NCBI GenBank assembly: GCA_016647705.1
Contig: CM028338.1
Span: 21,411,577 to 21,475,576 of the forward strand
Direction of reading: 5' to 3'
Source: Eucommia ulmoides
Lineage: Eukaryota; Streptophyta; Magnoliopsida; Garryales; Eucommiaceae
DNA length: 64,000 nucleotides
Shown here: one piece after another, positions 12,601 through 27,600 of the stretch
How the letters are laid out: each line of letters begins with the position of its first letter
Numbering within the stretch: the first letter of the stretch is position 1
Notes under the pieces: model-generated
Database searches by the model: none
Told to the model about the DNA's origin: nothing
What the model saw: only the letters and a program-made list of their open reading frames with translations
Made by a program: the position numbers and the translations under genes

Positions 12601-15600
12601 CTGCCCATCTTCATTCCATATGTTGCCCGTAACGATTGTTATGTTGCCCACAAAACTAAGAGCAGACCATGTCGTTGGGCACATGTGTTGCCCATCTAGG
12701 CCCGTTCCAAGGTCTTTACCGATATTATGCCTCACCCATGACCATCGTTCTTAGCGTTGCACTTGGGACTTGACCAATTCCACTTTATCACTATTTGAAC
12801 CTTGCCGCAAAGGCTCCCAAAGCTTACCCGCATTTGCCCTACATTACCCTTGCATGTGGAGATCCCATGGCACAAGGACCAGCTACCAAATTCAAGGGTC
12901 AAGGGTTCTTATAATAATACTCTGTGAATTTTTTTCCCTAGTACAGTAGTAGGCCATTTTATGCCTGAGGATTGATAATGGTGCCAGCAACTCATAGTCG
13001 ATACCATTGCCTTAGCCCAAAAGTGATGTCCGAGCAACATCTCACAGCCTTGCACTTGGCATTCTAGTGTTTCGTGAATGCCGTTCGTCATGCAAAACAC
13101 TTGTTTCCCCAATTGTTGCCAACCTCCATCTGTTCTTGTATCAATCCCTTGGTGAGTGCAATATGCACCTAAAACTGGTCACAGCATAGATGTTTGCACT
13201 AAGCCTATGCCATCCTTGGTGTCAAACAGATAAAGGACCAACATTAAGGAAGTGCATAAATACTATTCACTAAAAAACCTATTCATTTAAGAGAAAACAG
13301 AAAGTATGAAGTCCAAAGAACTTGTGTGATTTCTTAATATAAGTTCAATTATAATCGTATACTCTACTTTCCCGGACTCCCTTCTACCCCCACCTAGATA
13401 TGCGCAAATATGTGCAAACATTTGAGTAGATGACATCATGATGGTCATTAGATTTATGATCTTAAAGGATCTCATTGGAATTGGATATCCAAAGCTAAGC
13501 CCCAAGGGGCATACTCCAAATGTGACTTCCACGGATACATATTCAAAACTGCCTACATGCAACAACAACAACAACTAAGCCTTTGTCCCACTTAAGTAGG
13601 GTCGGCTACATGAATCCATTTACATCATAAAGAACGATCAAGCATCATCCCCTCAGTCAAGTTCAATGTCATCAAATCAATTCTAATAATCTCTTCTCAA
13701 GTCTTCTTAGGCCTACCTCTCCCTCTAGTAACCCCCCGCATTTGAACTAAATCGCATTTTCTCACTGGTGCTTCTATGAGTTTTCTATGCACATGTCCAA
13801 ACCACCGTAAACTATTTTCTCTCATTTTCTCTTCTATAGGTGTTATTCCTAAATTCTCTCTAATAGTTTCATTCTTAATTTTATTCATTATCGTCTTCCC
13901 ACTCATCCACCATAACATCCTCATTTCTGTTACACTAATTTTCTGGACATAATTTGTTTTAACTGCCCAATATTCTGAACCATACAGAAGCACCAGTTTT
14001 ATTGCAATTTTGTAGAATTTTCCTTTGAGTTTCAATGATATCCTACAATCGCGTATCACCCCAACTGCCTACACGCATACAGGCCAAAACATATTCACAT
14101 AGATTCACAAAAGTAAGAGACGATTTGTTTTTCTTCTGTTTTGAAATTTGCACCATGCTTGAGAACAAGAAGAAAAGAAAATAATTATCCTTAAAATTCA
14201 TGGGAGGAAGTAACTGTTACCGTGAAAGAGCAACTTGCAATAGGTCCAAAAAGGAAGTCCACTGACTGAAGACAATGCTTTTGGAGCCCACAGAACAACT
14301 ACTTTCTAGTTCACGCATCAGAGCGGAAACTTTTGATGATTCCACCCAATTCCTCTCAATATCAATCTGAAATCGGCTGCTGGTTGGTGCTGTGATAAGA
14401 TCATGGCGACTGATGATTTTCCTGTGAGAAGAATATATCATGCTTGTTATTGTTTGACCAGTAAACTCACACTACAAGCAAGCTATCGTTTTGCACTGTT
14501 TTACTTTTTATCTCCTTTTTTATTTTTATTTTTAATTTTTACCTTGATTTCATTTATTTTGTGGGGTTTGTGTGCAGGATTTCACTAGGTCAAAATTATT
14601 AGAATAGAAAATACAACAATGGCGAAGATACCTACAAACAGGACAAAGACCAGAATTTGGACTTCGCCAACTTGCCAACAGACATTCTCGGCATAAGCGA
14701 TGAGCACATGGTGTCAGCACTGCATCTTCAAAAGCTTCAAGGCATATTGGACACTCACCCTGCTCCCCCTTCCTTAGCTCTTCCACAACCTCCTGAATAT
14801 AAGCCCGCGAAGGCAGATCTATGGCCTCACCATCCACAATGTCTCGACCACCCTTAAGAAAACGTTTGGCAAGCTTATTCAGATCAGAGAATTCATGAGT
14901 ATCACCTCGACTGCAAACACCAAAAATGCATATGACAACCACAGTTACAGTGAAATTCTTAGATGAGTACAATACAACAAACATTTTAACTAGCATATCA
15001 GCAGATTACACAGGTAACTGCATTAACCAATCAGCTGCAAATTATAGCCACGTGAAAAGGAGCTTGCTCATGAACAAAATTTCAAAAGCTAATCAATATG
15101 TAACTTACTAGCCATACAAAAGACAAAAGAAGGGAGGTTTTCAACCAATTGTTGAGAATCAAATGTGAGTTCTGGGAGTTCATGTTTAAAAGATAAACAA
15201 AGTTAAGCTACACTAATAATTAGTATTGTAAATTGTTGAAATAAAAAAGTAGGCAATGATGGCTCAAAAATGCATGCCCCAGTTCAAGCCTTGCACCTAC
15301 AATTGTTCCACTGAATTTCGAGCCCACCATGCTCCATGTTTTCCTCTCCACGGTTCTTGCACCTTTCCACTAACTACGTGTACTCATGATACACTTTGTA
15401 CCTCTAGTTCTAGCCTATAAATAGGCTACTCTTTTGTTATGTAAATGAGAAGTAAGGGATTCAAGATGTAATCTATCATTTTAATCCATATTTGCATTCC
15501 TCAATATATATTTCTCTTTTCATTCAAATATTCATTTCTTGTTTAGTTTCTTCCCCATCAATTTTAACATAAATAATTGGTTTCGCATGGGCAGGTTTAC

Positions 15601-18600
15601 ATTAGTGCTGAACCTGCCAGACTTGCACCCCTATTTCCCAGTCACTTAAGGGTTGTTTGGTTGACAACTCGAGTACGTATTTTTAATTTTCCAAAAGTCA
15701 AAATACTACTTGATACGGTATTTCTATCATTCTCTTATGATTGGGAATTTTATATTGTTTCCTGTTTTAATATAACTACAAAGAGAGGCTGACATAGTCA
15801 TCAAGCCATCTCATACTTCATTTACTTTAACATGGTATCAAGAGTAAGTTCTTATGACACACTAATCTCATAGTTCCGTTCTACCAATTTTTTCTCGCCT
15901 TTCTTTTCTTCTCATTCCTAAGTTCAATACAGAAAAAAATAATAATAAATAAAATAGATCTAGGGTTTGTCATCGCGTTGCACAGTGCATGCATGCCTCA
16001 TTCCAACTCAGCAATCTTCACTTCTTCCGCTCCGACCTTTGCACTGCACACTCCGCCGCCGCACCTTTTTTCTCAGCTTTACCTGTAGATCCGACCATTG
16101 GCGACCCCAAATCGCAGATCTACACCCGTCAACCCAGATCTCGTTGCACCTCATCAGACTGTCGCCACCTCCTGCCACACATCACCCCTCATCGTCAGAC
16201 CTTTGCGGCCAACCAACTCGCCAGAATTTCATCAAACACCGTCTGCACACCGTGAATCCTTTACTTTCCTCAATTGAGAGGGGGGGAAAAAAAAAAGACA
16301 ACTATTAAAGAGAGAGAGAGATGATGATGATGTCTTTCCTTTAAGCCCTATTACTCATTCATTTGTCCTTTTTTCAATTAAAAAAAAATAAAGTTATAGT
16401 TAGTGTTAAGAGGATCCAACTTAAAAACCATTTAGTGTCAAGTAGAGTAACTTTTTTCGTATATAAACTACATTGGGAAAGTTCACAGCTTCGATGTTGG
16501 ATTCTAACACCCACCAACACGTGCAACTCCGCCTTGCACTTGATGCAATCAAACAAACAGAAGTGAAACGAGAAATGCTCAAACAATCGGAGACAAACAA
16601 ACAAGGCTTCCCAAACCTACTTCCAATACCATGTTAAGAGGTTCTTCTAACTAAAACACACATGGTGTCAAGTGGAACTCCTTTTATATAAATTATTTTG
16701 AGAAACCTCACAGATTCAATGTGGGATTCTAATACTTAGTTGTTACATTATTGTGGAGTCTCACCGATCCCCAATGTCTTGTATCATTCACTTCACAGGC
16801 AATAATGTCGATTGTTTCACCTCAACCATTAACAACACGAAAGTTGAATGGGACCAATTACTTACAATGGTCCAGAGCTATGAAAGTTGCCCTTACCGGA
16901 CAAGGAAAACATCATCATCTCATTGAATCTGCCCCAGCATGAGATGATAAAAAAGTATGAGTGGATTCAAGCTGATGCACATATTGTATCCTTGATATGG
17001 AACTCGATGGAGCCTCAAATTGCGAATATGTGTGTACTCATTTGTATACATGTAAAGCGATAAGGAAATATCTTGGTGTATATGTATTCCAATAAGCTGA
17101 CCGAGATGTATGGTTTATTAGTCGAGCATTTCCAACTCCATCAAGCCACTCAATCTATCACAGATTACTTCGGTACGTTCAATAGGCTTTATGAGGAGTT
17201 ACATACAATTCTCCAATCAATACCAATGTGAAGAAAATGCAACCGCAACGCGAGCAGATGACAATCATTACTTCTTTACGAGATTATACTCAGAATTTGA
17301 GACAATCCGATCTCAAATTCTTACCAGTGCTACTCTTCCCTGTATTACTAAAACCTATTCATGAGTTTTGCACCACTGGAGAAAATATCTCTAGTTCATC
17401 TGCGTGATGTTATTTTCTTTGAGTTCAATCTTTATTTCTCTAAGTTAGCCTCTCTCGATGACGAGATGTTATCCTTTCTTTGCCAAGCCTATCTTCTCCT
17501 GTTTTGTCTTCCACCACATCTTAATCCCCACAATCGTTCCTATGCTCCTTTTTCGCAAGTGTATACCAGTTCTCAAAAGGACAGGTCCGCCGCTACTACC
17601 TCTATTGTTGGTCCTACTGTCCCCGTGTTCTCGAATCCTTCCCCCTCCTGTCCTACCAACATCCAATTTAGCCAATTTGGACATGCCTATTGCTATTCGG
17701 AAGGCTAAGCGATCTTGTACTGCACATCCTTTCTCTGACTTTGTCTCATATACACATTTATCCCAATATTATTCCCCTCTTTTGTTGCTTCTTTGTCTTA
17801 TGTTTGTCTTCCCAACACAATTTCAGAGGTCCTTTCTCATTTTGGGTGGAAGATTGTAATTAGGGAGGAAATGCTTGCCTAACACCAAAATGGTACCTGG
17901 GATCTTGTTCCTCTTCCATCAAGCAGGACCGTGTTTGGTCGTAAATGGGTGTATACAATTAAAGTTCATCCAGAGTAACATTGATCAACTCAAGGCTCGA
18001 TTAGTTGGTAAAGGGTCATACCCAGATATCTGGCCTTGACTACTCTAAAGACTTTTTTGCCCGTCGCTAAGCTCATATTAGTTTGTCTATTCATCTCTCA
18101 CAGCCACCTTTAGTTGGTTATTACATCAATTAGATATCAAGAATGCGCTCTTTAACTAAGACTTACTTGAGGAGTAATACATGGAGCAACCTTTGGGGTT
18201 CATTGCTCAGAGGGAGTCAGCGTTGGTCTGTCGTTTGAAAAAAGTACATATATGGCCTCAAACATCTTTACGGGCAAAGTTTGGGAGGTTTAGTGACGTG
18301 GTCACTAACTTTGGTCTTCACAGATGTAGGGTTGATCATTCAGTGTTTTAAAAGAATACTAAAACCGGAAAAATATTTTTAATTGTGTATGTAGATGATA
18401 TTGTGATCACGGGGACGACCATTGTAGTAGTATTCAAGTTCTTCAAATTGTTCTTACACAGTAATTTCATATTAAAGATTTGGTCAATTGAAGTTCTTCG
18501 GAATTAAGGTTGCTCTATTTAGCCAAGGCATTCATATCTGTTAGAGAAAATATGTCCTTCATCTGTTGAATGAAACAAGAATAGTATTATTAGGAGCCAA

Positions 18601-21600
18601 ACCGATTGACGACCTATGGATCCAAACACAAAAATACAGGTAGATTAAGGAGAATTACTGACAAATTCAGGGCAATACATATTGTTAATTGGGAAGTTCA
18701 ACTATTTGACTGTTACCAGGCCTACTCTTTGTTGTTGGCGTTATCAACCAATTCTTCGAGCATCCCATGACTTACCACTGGGATGCAATGGCCTGCATTA
18801 TCAACTATCTTAAAGGTGCACTTGATTGTGGCATACTGCATCAAAACTTCAGTAACACACAAATAAAGAGATGTGCAAATGCAAACTAGGTTGGATCACC
18901 CTCTTACATGGCCCGATCAAATACAGAATCAGAATATAAGAAATGACAAATACCACCTATGAGATAATTTGGTTATAACACATGTTAGAAGAACGTGGGT
19001 TTGATCATTCTCTACCAATGAACTTAATATGTGATAATCAAGTAACACTTCACATTGCATCAAATCCAAATTTTCATGAGACACCGAAACATATCAAGGT
19101 TGATTGTCACTTCATACAAGAAACATTGTGGCACTAAACCACTAGAAGGTTCAAGGATCAAGTACATTTGTAATAAACTAGGCGCATGTGATATATATGC
19201 TCCAACTTAAGGGTGAGTGTTACAGGTATTTCTGTCATTCTTTAATGATTAGGGTTCCCATACTTCTTTCCTATTTTATTGTAAATAGAGAGACAAACTA
19301 GCATAGTCAGTTGTCTCATTCTTTCTTTACTCTTTGTTTACTTTAACACTACTATTTCTCTGTTAACAACAACTCAAAAACACCTTTACAACACAATTTT
19401 CACAACACTCAATCTATAACATCACCTACTTTCAATATTATACTTTTATTATTATATAATAAAATTTATTATTATATAATAAAAAAGAATTCATTTATCT
19501 TTATTTTCATTCTCCACAAATTTTCTCCACCACACATTCACCTAACAAACATCATCATTAACTTTCTTTTTCAACATCATATTTCAATGAATATCACTAT
19601 TACTTTTCAAAGTTTGAACACATTATTAATAAATGTTCTTTTTTTTTTCAAAACTAAACCAAACAACTTTTCACAATTTTCGAAAAATGTTTCCGAAAAC
19701 AAAACCAAACAAGCTCCTAGATTTCCTAAGCATCCTTTATTGTCTCCAAAGTCCTACAATTTCTATTCACAATTTATTGATGACAATAAATATTCATTTA
19801 AAATTTAAAAAAAAAAAAATCATAAAAATAAATAGAAGCTAAATAGCTCAAGGAATAATCTCTATGCATTAATGCAGCAAATTTTCATCAGTAGCATCAC
19901 CAACAATATCGTGAAGCAAGAACCATGCCAAAGAAATTACAGATTAAGAGGAAACCATGTTCAAGTATGACCCCTATGCCGTACCTCATCACAAGGAAAG
20001 GATGATCACAACACTGCCGAAGCCGTAAGAGTAACTCCAATATGGAAGCATAATTATGAAGAACCCGCCCTTGCTCAACAAATTGATCAAATCTCACCTG
20101 AAGAAATACAGAGACATTTTACAAACGAACACAATAGAAAAATAAAAAATAAAAAATAAAAAAGCAACTATTACATGTTATTACCTTAGATCTTTTAAAA
20201 AGAGCCTCATAAAAGTCTTTTTCGGCTTCTGTCAATTCACAATAAATCACCTGAGTATCTGCTGGAGGTAGAACTAAGATTGGCCTGCAACCGAAAACCA
20301 AAAAATCAAATGCTTAAAATGGCTGAAGTACACAAATGGGTGAGATGAAATACCGCTCAGCAGTTTCTAACCTGCCTTCACGATCCGTGCTAAACTTTGT
20401 CCTTCTTAACATTATTGGCCTCAAAATCGATTGTACTAACTTCAGCCCTCTTTCATCACCCTCCTCAAAAGGCTTTTGGATAAGTTTATTCCACCTATAT
20501 CAAATGCAAAGACAGCTCGACAACATCATAATTTAAGTTACAAAAGCTCTGTTCAAACTCAAAGAAATATGAAGGATCGTCTTCTGGTAAAAGGTCACCT
20601 ATGCACCTAGTAAAAGGCAATCTGTCTTAAGGGGAACACAAATCTACTCAAGGCATGATTCTGATTGCATTTATAAAATGAAGTGGGGGAACTTTGATTG
20701 CATATCTTAATACTTTTTTACAACAAACTACATATCAATTTCTGTCCTTAAATCTTTACCAATTATAGATTACCTCTCTCATATAACTATTATATGACCC
20801 ATCTCACATCAATAATCTTCAACGCAAGTCCTGGCTCGTTTTCCCAAAGTAGAAGTTTCAAAGAAGAAATTACTTCTCAGTTGTTAATACATATAATTAT
20901 CTCAAATTTTAAAATGTATGTACTTTGTTGATAACCTATAGACTTCATGACAGTGAACACAATCAATGATAATTTAGAAAACGATAAGAGAAGACAAGAC
21001 TTCAGTGGTAAAGAAATATTCAAAACAGAACATCACAAAATTGAAATGCCAGGAAAATTTTTGTATAGTCAACACGATACAGGATCATTAAGCGCATCGT
21101 CTTTAAATAATACAGCTACAGGCCAGCAGATTCAGAATGAGAAGATCATATTGTGAGGTTGAGCCTCTAGATAAATTCTGCCTCTAGCTAGGGTGTGTTC
21201 AAGAGGGGGGCTAACCAATATGTTGCTGAGGATCGCATTAAATCCCACAGAGATTCTCTGAAACCAGTCCTGGTTGATAGTTTTGAGCAATCCATGAGCT
21301 ACAAGAAGGCTAGGGAAGTGAGTACTAAAAGTCTGGAGGGTTACGGCAGGGACAAAGGTTTTAGAATTATAGGATTCTGTTTGTATGATTGATAAGAGAA
21401 GGAAGCAGGGATTCCAATGAGGCATTCTTGATGAAAGACTCACGGTCTTCTAGAGTTGTCTGCTCCAGATTTCTTGAGAGCGCTAGGATAAGAATTAGAA
21501 GTTGTTAATCATCTATTGCATAAAGCTCTATTCATGGAGAAGGGAAGCTCCATGGATGTTTGATATCAGACACAGTGGATGAAGATCTGGTTGCAAGTAG

Positions 21601-24600
21601 GCTGATATTGACCATACAGAGCTCCCAGAATGTTCCAGATTTAGTTGGAAACGGAAATTGTTAAATCAAGGTGGTACAATTTGAAGGGACGGGTTCATTA
21701 TTAGTCCCTTGCCCAATATTTGGGATTGGAATGGGGGTTTCAGAGGCCTCAAAGTTGGGTCAAAGAGGCTTTATGGCACATTTGGTGGCATTCGCTCTGT
21801 ATGTGAGCTACAAAGCTACAAACCATTTGATATTGAGCTGCTAGAAGGTAACCAGGCCAGCTATCCCGAACCAGGATATGGGAGTTATGAATCGGCAGCT
21901 GGACACTTGGTACATTTTGGTGATCAGTTAGGGATGTCAACTGTTTTCTTCTTTGTTCGATTTCATAAGTAATGTTAAGGTTCAGCAAAGAGTTTTGTTC
22001 CAGCAACCTTGACCGGAATACCCTTGTACGTTCCTTGTTCATCAACATTTGTGTTACCATACTTTTCTGGTTGCATTGGGTTGTGCAAACACTGTGCGTG
22101 CGCGTGTGTGTGTGTAAAATGGATTTGGCTGAACGAGTTGAGTGGCACTTGGGCCATCACAGGGAAAAAATAGTTTGGGATGAAACCTGTGACAGTAGCC
22201 AAGGTGTGATGGTGGAGTTCAAGTGAATCATGTGGCAGATTTATTCAGTTGAAAATGGGGTGGAGTCGCAAGTAAGTTTCTGTGTGCCATTAAATGGAAA
22301 TGGATTTGAAACAGATTGATGAGCCAATTCACATCATTCAAGAAAAGAACCTATAGGAGTTCAAGATCTAGCAAAAAGAATAGTAGCTTGCTTAGAGAAA
22401 TGAGTTTTGCCTACAATTAACAAGAGTAGAGGGAAGAAATAAAATGGGGATAGATGTGGGAAGGGTGGGGGAAGTGAATCTAATACTTCAAATGATGCTT
22501 AGGATTCTTTCTTGGAATGTCATCAGTCTAAACTGCCAGAAAGAAAAGAAACAAAAAAAGGCGACAGCTAATGTGTTAGTATGAGACCAAGACTAAGGGC
22601 GATCTCTACTAAGATGATAACGCAAGTATTTAGGCACAATATGGGTGGAGTGGTTGGCTCCAAGGGATATATGAACAGTGAGGGAAATTCAGATCTCTTA
22701 GGACTCTAGCCTAGGGTGATCCAGCAATGGTGGTTTTGAGCACCAGACCAATTGAGTGCTGTTATAGTTGGGCATTTGCTAACATGTGTGCGTTGAGGGG
22801 CAACAGGAGTCATGGTCTACTTTAGGTGGGAAGTTTTTATTATTTCGTTTTTTTGGCCAATGCTACTTGGGGAGATGGAATTCATTATTAAGAAATAGAG
22901 GCAGTGCCTCTGCATGGGTGGAGATGGAGATGGAATTCATTATTAAGAAACTGGGGCAGCGCCTCTGCATGGGTGGAGATTTTGACGATACGAGATTTCC
23001 TAGGGATAGATTGGATGTGACAAAATCTGGAATCCATGAGAAGACTCTCTGAGATCATAGATGAATTAGAACTTCAAAATCTTCCGCTAACATCAGGAAA
23101 TGAACTTGGTGTAGTAATGGTATCAAACGTACACCAAATTTTCAGATGCATCTCAATATTAACTTCATATGGTTCTTCTCTAATGTAGACTATAGAGCTT
23201 GAAAAGGGGATAGGTGTCTTTAGACATGGGGAATACTCTACATTAATCAAGCATAATTCTAGGTGACTTAACCGTGTGATTGGCTAGACCCAAAAGGAAA
23301 AATGAGAAAGAATCCTTATATTCTTCCAAGTTTCTTTCCCATAATCAGGAATGATTGATAAGCTTTCTCTACCTTCTTTTCTATTTTTACTTCTCTAATT
23401 TCAGTTCTATTTCTTCTCCCTTATCTACAAAACAAGGGAAAGAGAAAGAGAAATTTAAAAATCACTTTCTCCTCTAGAAATAGTTTTTTCTTTCTGTGCA
23501 CTTCTTCTATTTCATCTAATTTCTCTTGGGATCAAACACAAGAAAGTCAGAGTGCCTTTCGCTTCTTATCTTTCCTACTTTTATCTCCTATAGTTTTCCT
23601 TCCTCTCTCTTCTTTCTCACTCAATTCAAATAATGTAATGTTTTGCAAAACTCCATCATCCTAGAATACATGTAGAAGTTGGGATAGAATTCCTTTAACC
23701 ATGAATAACTTCTTTTACTTGTCAAAAATATGGATATGTTCAACATTTACTAGTCCTGAATTTCATGCAAAATTGGTTGCAATACTAAACAATCCTAAAT
23801 ACAAAGATATTTTTTGTTAGTTATGGTATACACTATATTGGGCAAAATATAGAGAAGCATGCATTTAAAATGTGAACAGAAGGCAACGTACCATGCCCAG
23901 CTTCCCCATGGTTCTATTCTCAAAAAGCGAAGCAGACTGTAGACATCCTCTAGATTGTTCTATAAGAGAGAAACAATGGTGGTCCATCAGAATTAAAAGA
24001 CAATATAAGTAATAACTATATTTAAACTTAAGCAAAGCTCTAGCATTTAGCCCAACGGTTATTTACCCTCACTTACTTGGGAGAGGTCAAGAATTTGAGT
24101 TAAGTGAGCAACATTAAACTCCCACGTGGGTGAGGGAAACTATTTTAAAGTTGTCAGTGAAATTTGGTCATAGGTTGTACCAGAAGAGGGTTTCTGAAAC
24201 AGATATGTGTGTGCAAGATCCCCAATTGAAATAAGAGTTATCAAAACATGCTCGCAAGTAGGCTGGCAATAGATCAAATTAGAATCCCATTAATTTAAAT
24301 ATTAGATAGTAGTATGGATAAATCCAATTTGATTATGTGTGTGTAGAAACAGATATGCAAATGGAAATGTTTTTATCTAGGTAATCATAATTCCTAAACT
24401 TTTTAGGGTAAAATACTCTTTATGCACTTGAACCGGGTTGGACCACATTAACAAAAGAAGTAGGTAGACACGAGCAATGACACACAAATGTGTGCAGCAG
24501 TATTATAGGTATGAATGTATAAAAATCCATGTATGTATTTAGAACAGAATTATCTATAGCCTATCCTATATGGGAAAGAAGAGTAAGGATTGCTGTCCAC

Positions 24601-27600
24601 TTAGTATTTCTCTTACCACTAATTAAATTTAGCCACTACCTTTTAATATGAATAAGCATGCATCCCACATTCCCTCCAAAATACCTCTTTTTTATAACAA
24701 TATTAAAAGTAGCACAACCTAATTGCAAATTAAAGAACTAAAAACATATTCAAATTACAAAATAATCAATATTAAAGCACATATATCGCATTAGTAATCG
24801 GATCTAATATTTACAGATTTTAAGTAGAGTATAATAATATACTTATACGCATAATTAAACATCCTTAAATATACATAGCAAAAAAACACGACTTACATAC
24901 ACAAACTACAAAATCAAAAAAGAAAAAAATCCATCAAATTTGGGTGTTTTTGACCCCAACAACCATAAGAGAGAAATTTCCCCATAGTAACCCCTAAAAA
25001 TGGGTTTCCGTTTAGTCCAGTTAAAATCCAATCAATTTTTAACAACCGATTTGCCATTGTCATGCATGACCAGTTGCCATAAAATTCGAGATCATAACTA
25101 AACATTCCATACTTAATTGTGCGCAACTTTCTGCGGGCCATTGGCATCTACCAAAATCGTCAACTCCCATAGGGCCATAGCCAAGTTCGTATCTTCTATC
25201 ATTGTCTACTCTCTCTAGAAGGAAATAAACAATAGAATCAATTTTCAAGCAGGCTCAGAAAGGTGTGGAAAGGGAGACCTGTGATGTTCTGAAGTAGAGA
25301 ATGTTATCATGGACATTTTTTTGACCAGCTCCCAAGCGATCTACTATAAAAAGAAAGTATTTGTGTTTTGTTTTAAACTGGTTTTTCCTGGATAATTTAT
25401 AGTGTGTCAAATGTTTTGAGACAGGGTATGTCCATGTACTCTTGTATTTGCTTGTTCTAGTTTTTTAATATAATTTTGATTTTGATTTTTAACAAAATAA
25501 ATAAAGAAATCATAATACATAAAAGTTCGCAAAAGGGGATTAAACCATAACAAAGTTCTCAGTAAATTTAAATGTTTAAAAACATTGATATTTAAACAAT
25601 GGATTAAACATACATTAAGGTTGCGTTTGGGTAAGGGATTTGACAAATTCAAAGGATTTGTAAAATGATGGGATTTCGAAATTCAGGATTTTCAAATCCC
25701 ATCATTTACCAATCTCCTTGTTTGGATAAATTAGGCATTACCCATATCAGAACACAAAACTCAGAACAAAACTTGAGAACAGAACTTGAGAACAAAACCA
25801 TCGCTTTTCTTTGTTCTTTACCGTTCGCCGTCGTCCAAATCTACCCCGTCCAAATCAGTTGCCATCGTTTCTCCTCATTTCTATGGCTCGTCATTTCTAT
25901 ATTTTGTTCTGGACGAAGACAACGTAACGCGAGAAGAACGATTGCGAACCTTAATCGCAAACGAACGAGCGCGAATGATTAAGGTTTGTTCAATTGCGAA
26001 CGAACGATTTCGAACCCTAATCGCAATTGAATCCTTACCCAGGAAGGATTGCTAACCCTAACCGAATGAATCAAGGGTCGTCGCGAGAAGGAGCAGCAGC
26101 AAAGAATATCGTCGCGAGAAGGATCGACGGCCGTCTCGAGAACTGCTGCGTTGAAGGAGTAAGTCGCCGTCGATGGTTGCGAAGGGAAGGAGGTCTCATC
26201 GGTCGTCGCGAAGGTCTATCGTCGTGACGAGAAGAAGGAGATAAGCACTCAGGTCAATCACGATGGAGAAATCGTGAAGGAAGGAATTGGCAAATGACAC
26301 CCCTCTCAAAAGTATTTCCAAATCCCTCCTTCCATCCATAAAAGGATTTTACAAATCCCTCCCTCTTAAATCCAAATAAGGGATTTGCCAAAAGAGGATT
26401 TCAAAATCCTCTCCCCAAATGAAATCCCTCCGACAAATACTCTACCCAAACACAACCTAAGAGTCAAAACAGATGAAAAAATAATAGTCCCTTAAATTTA
26501 TAGTGCAAAATGCATCTTGATCAAACCTGGTCATCTTAATAGATGACTTGTAAGCATGGGGTTTCGATCCGGATTATAGATGTATCTGACCCATTGGATT
26601 ATCAGGTAAGAATCATTTTGATCCCATCTAAATCCACACAGCTTGCTACTGTCAACTAGTAATTCAGTGTATTGAGGCCCGTCCTAAAGAAGCACCAATA
26701 TGGATAAATCATAAAAGACACAGATTTAAGATGTTACAGACCGGATCTAAAAAGGTCATCATCGAAGGAGAAAAATCAAAATGCGAGGTGGAAAATGGCA
26801 AAAATCAAACACAAAACACTTCATCCAAAAACTAATTCTACAACTTTGTTCTTTTTTCGTGGATCTTCCAACAAAAAGTTGCAAAAGCACCAAATACTGC
26901 AGTAAAAAGGGGGGCAACATAAATTTATCCATAAATCATCCTCAGAAAAATCATGGAGCAGCACCATCAATGAAGATACCTGAATGGGAGTACCCGTGAG
27001 ACACCATCGACGATCAGCGATTAGGGAAGCTGCAGCCAAAGATATTTGACTTTTGGAAGATTTTATGGTATGAGCCTCATCAAGCAGCACCCGAAACCAC
27101 TGTACTGAATAGAGTCCCCCGTTGCCCTCAGCATTCTACAACATATAACACAATAAAAAAAGAAAATTACCAAAACTGTCCCATTTTTGTATAGCATAAC
27201 AGCTCACAAATTCAGATTTCAGAGAGAGAGAGACTATGAAGCTACCTCCATTGCAAATTCTGAAGCTAAGACTCCATAAGTTGTTATTACAATGTCATGC
27301 CGAGCTAAGATTTTTGCATCCTTCGGTCTACATTGCCCATAATGAACATAAATAGATAAAGACCCAGGTTTTGAATGTGTTTCAATCTCTGCCTTCACAA
27401 CAAACACGAATATTCAACTTCAGAAGATATATTGATGTTCCCAACTTCTCATTAAATAATTATGCCATGCGCTACAGATAAGATATCCAAAACTCAATTG
27501 CAGAAAATATACCTTCCACTGGCCTAAAAGAGTCATTGGACAAATAATCAGATTGCCACCGCCAGTCATTGAGCTTTTTTGCTTCAAAAACTCATCAAAA

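Noticed and set aside
22081-22120. GT-rich tract and short open stretches near 22000 considered as a small gene
   Set aside because: It is in RAD5A intron 11 beside the LINE remnant, with no conserved sequence.
24914-25248. Two overlapping minus-strand open stretches in intron 10
   Set aside because: There is no similarity to SNF2 proteins, and exons 10 and 11 join in frame without them.
25786-26055. 89-codon open stretch within the Harbinger-like MITE
   Set aside because: It consists of repeats of the GCGAACGA words and shows no transposase features.
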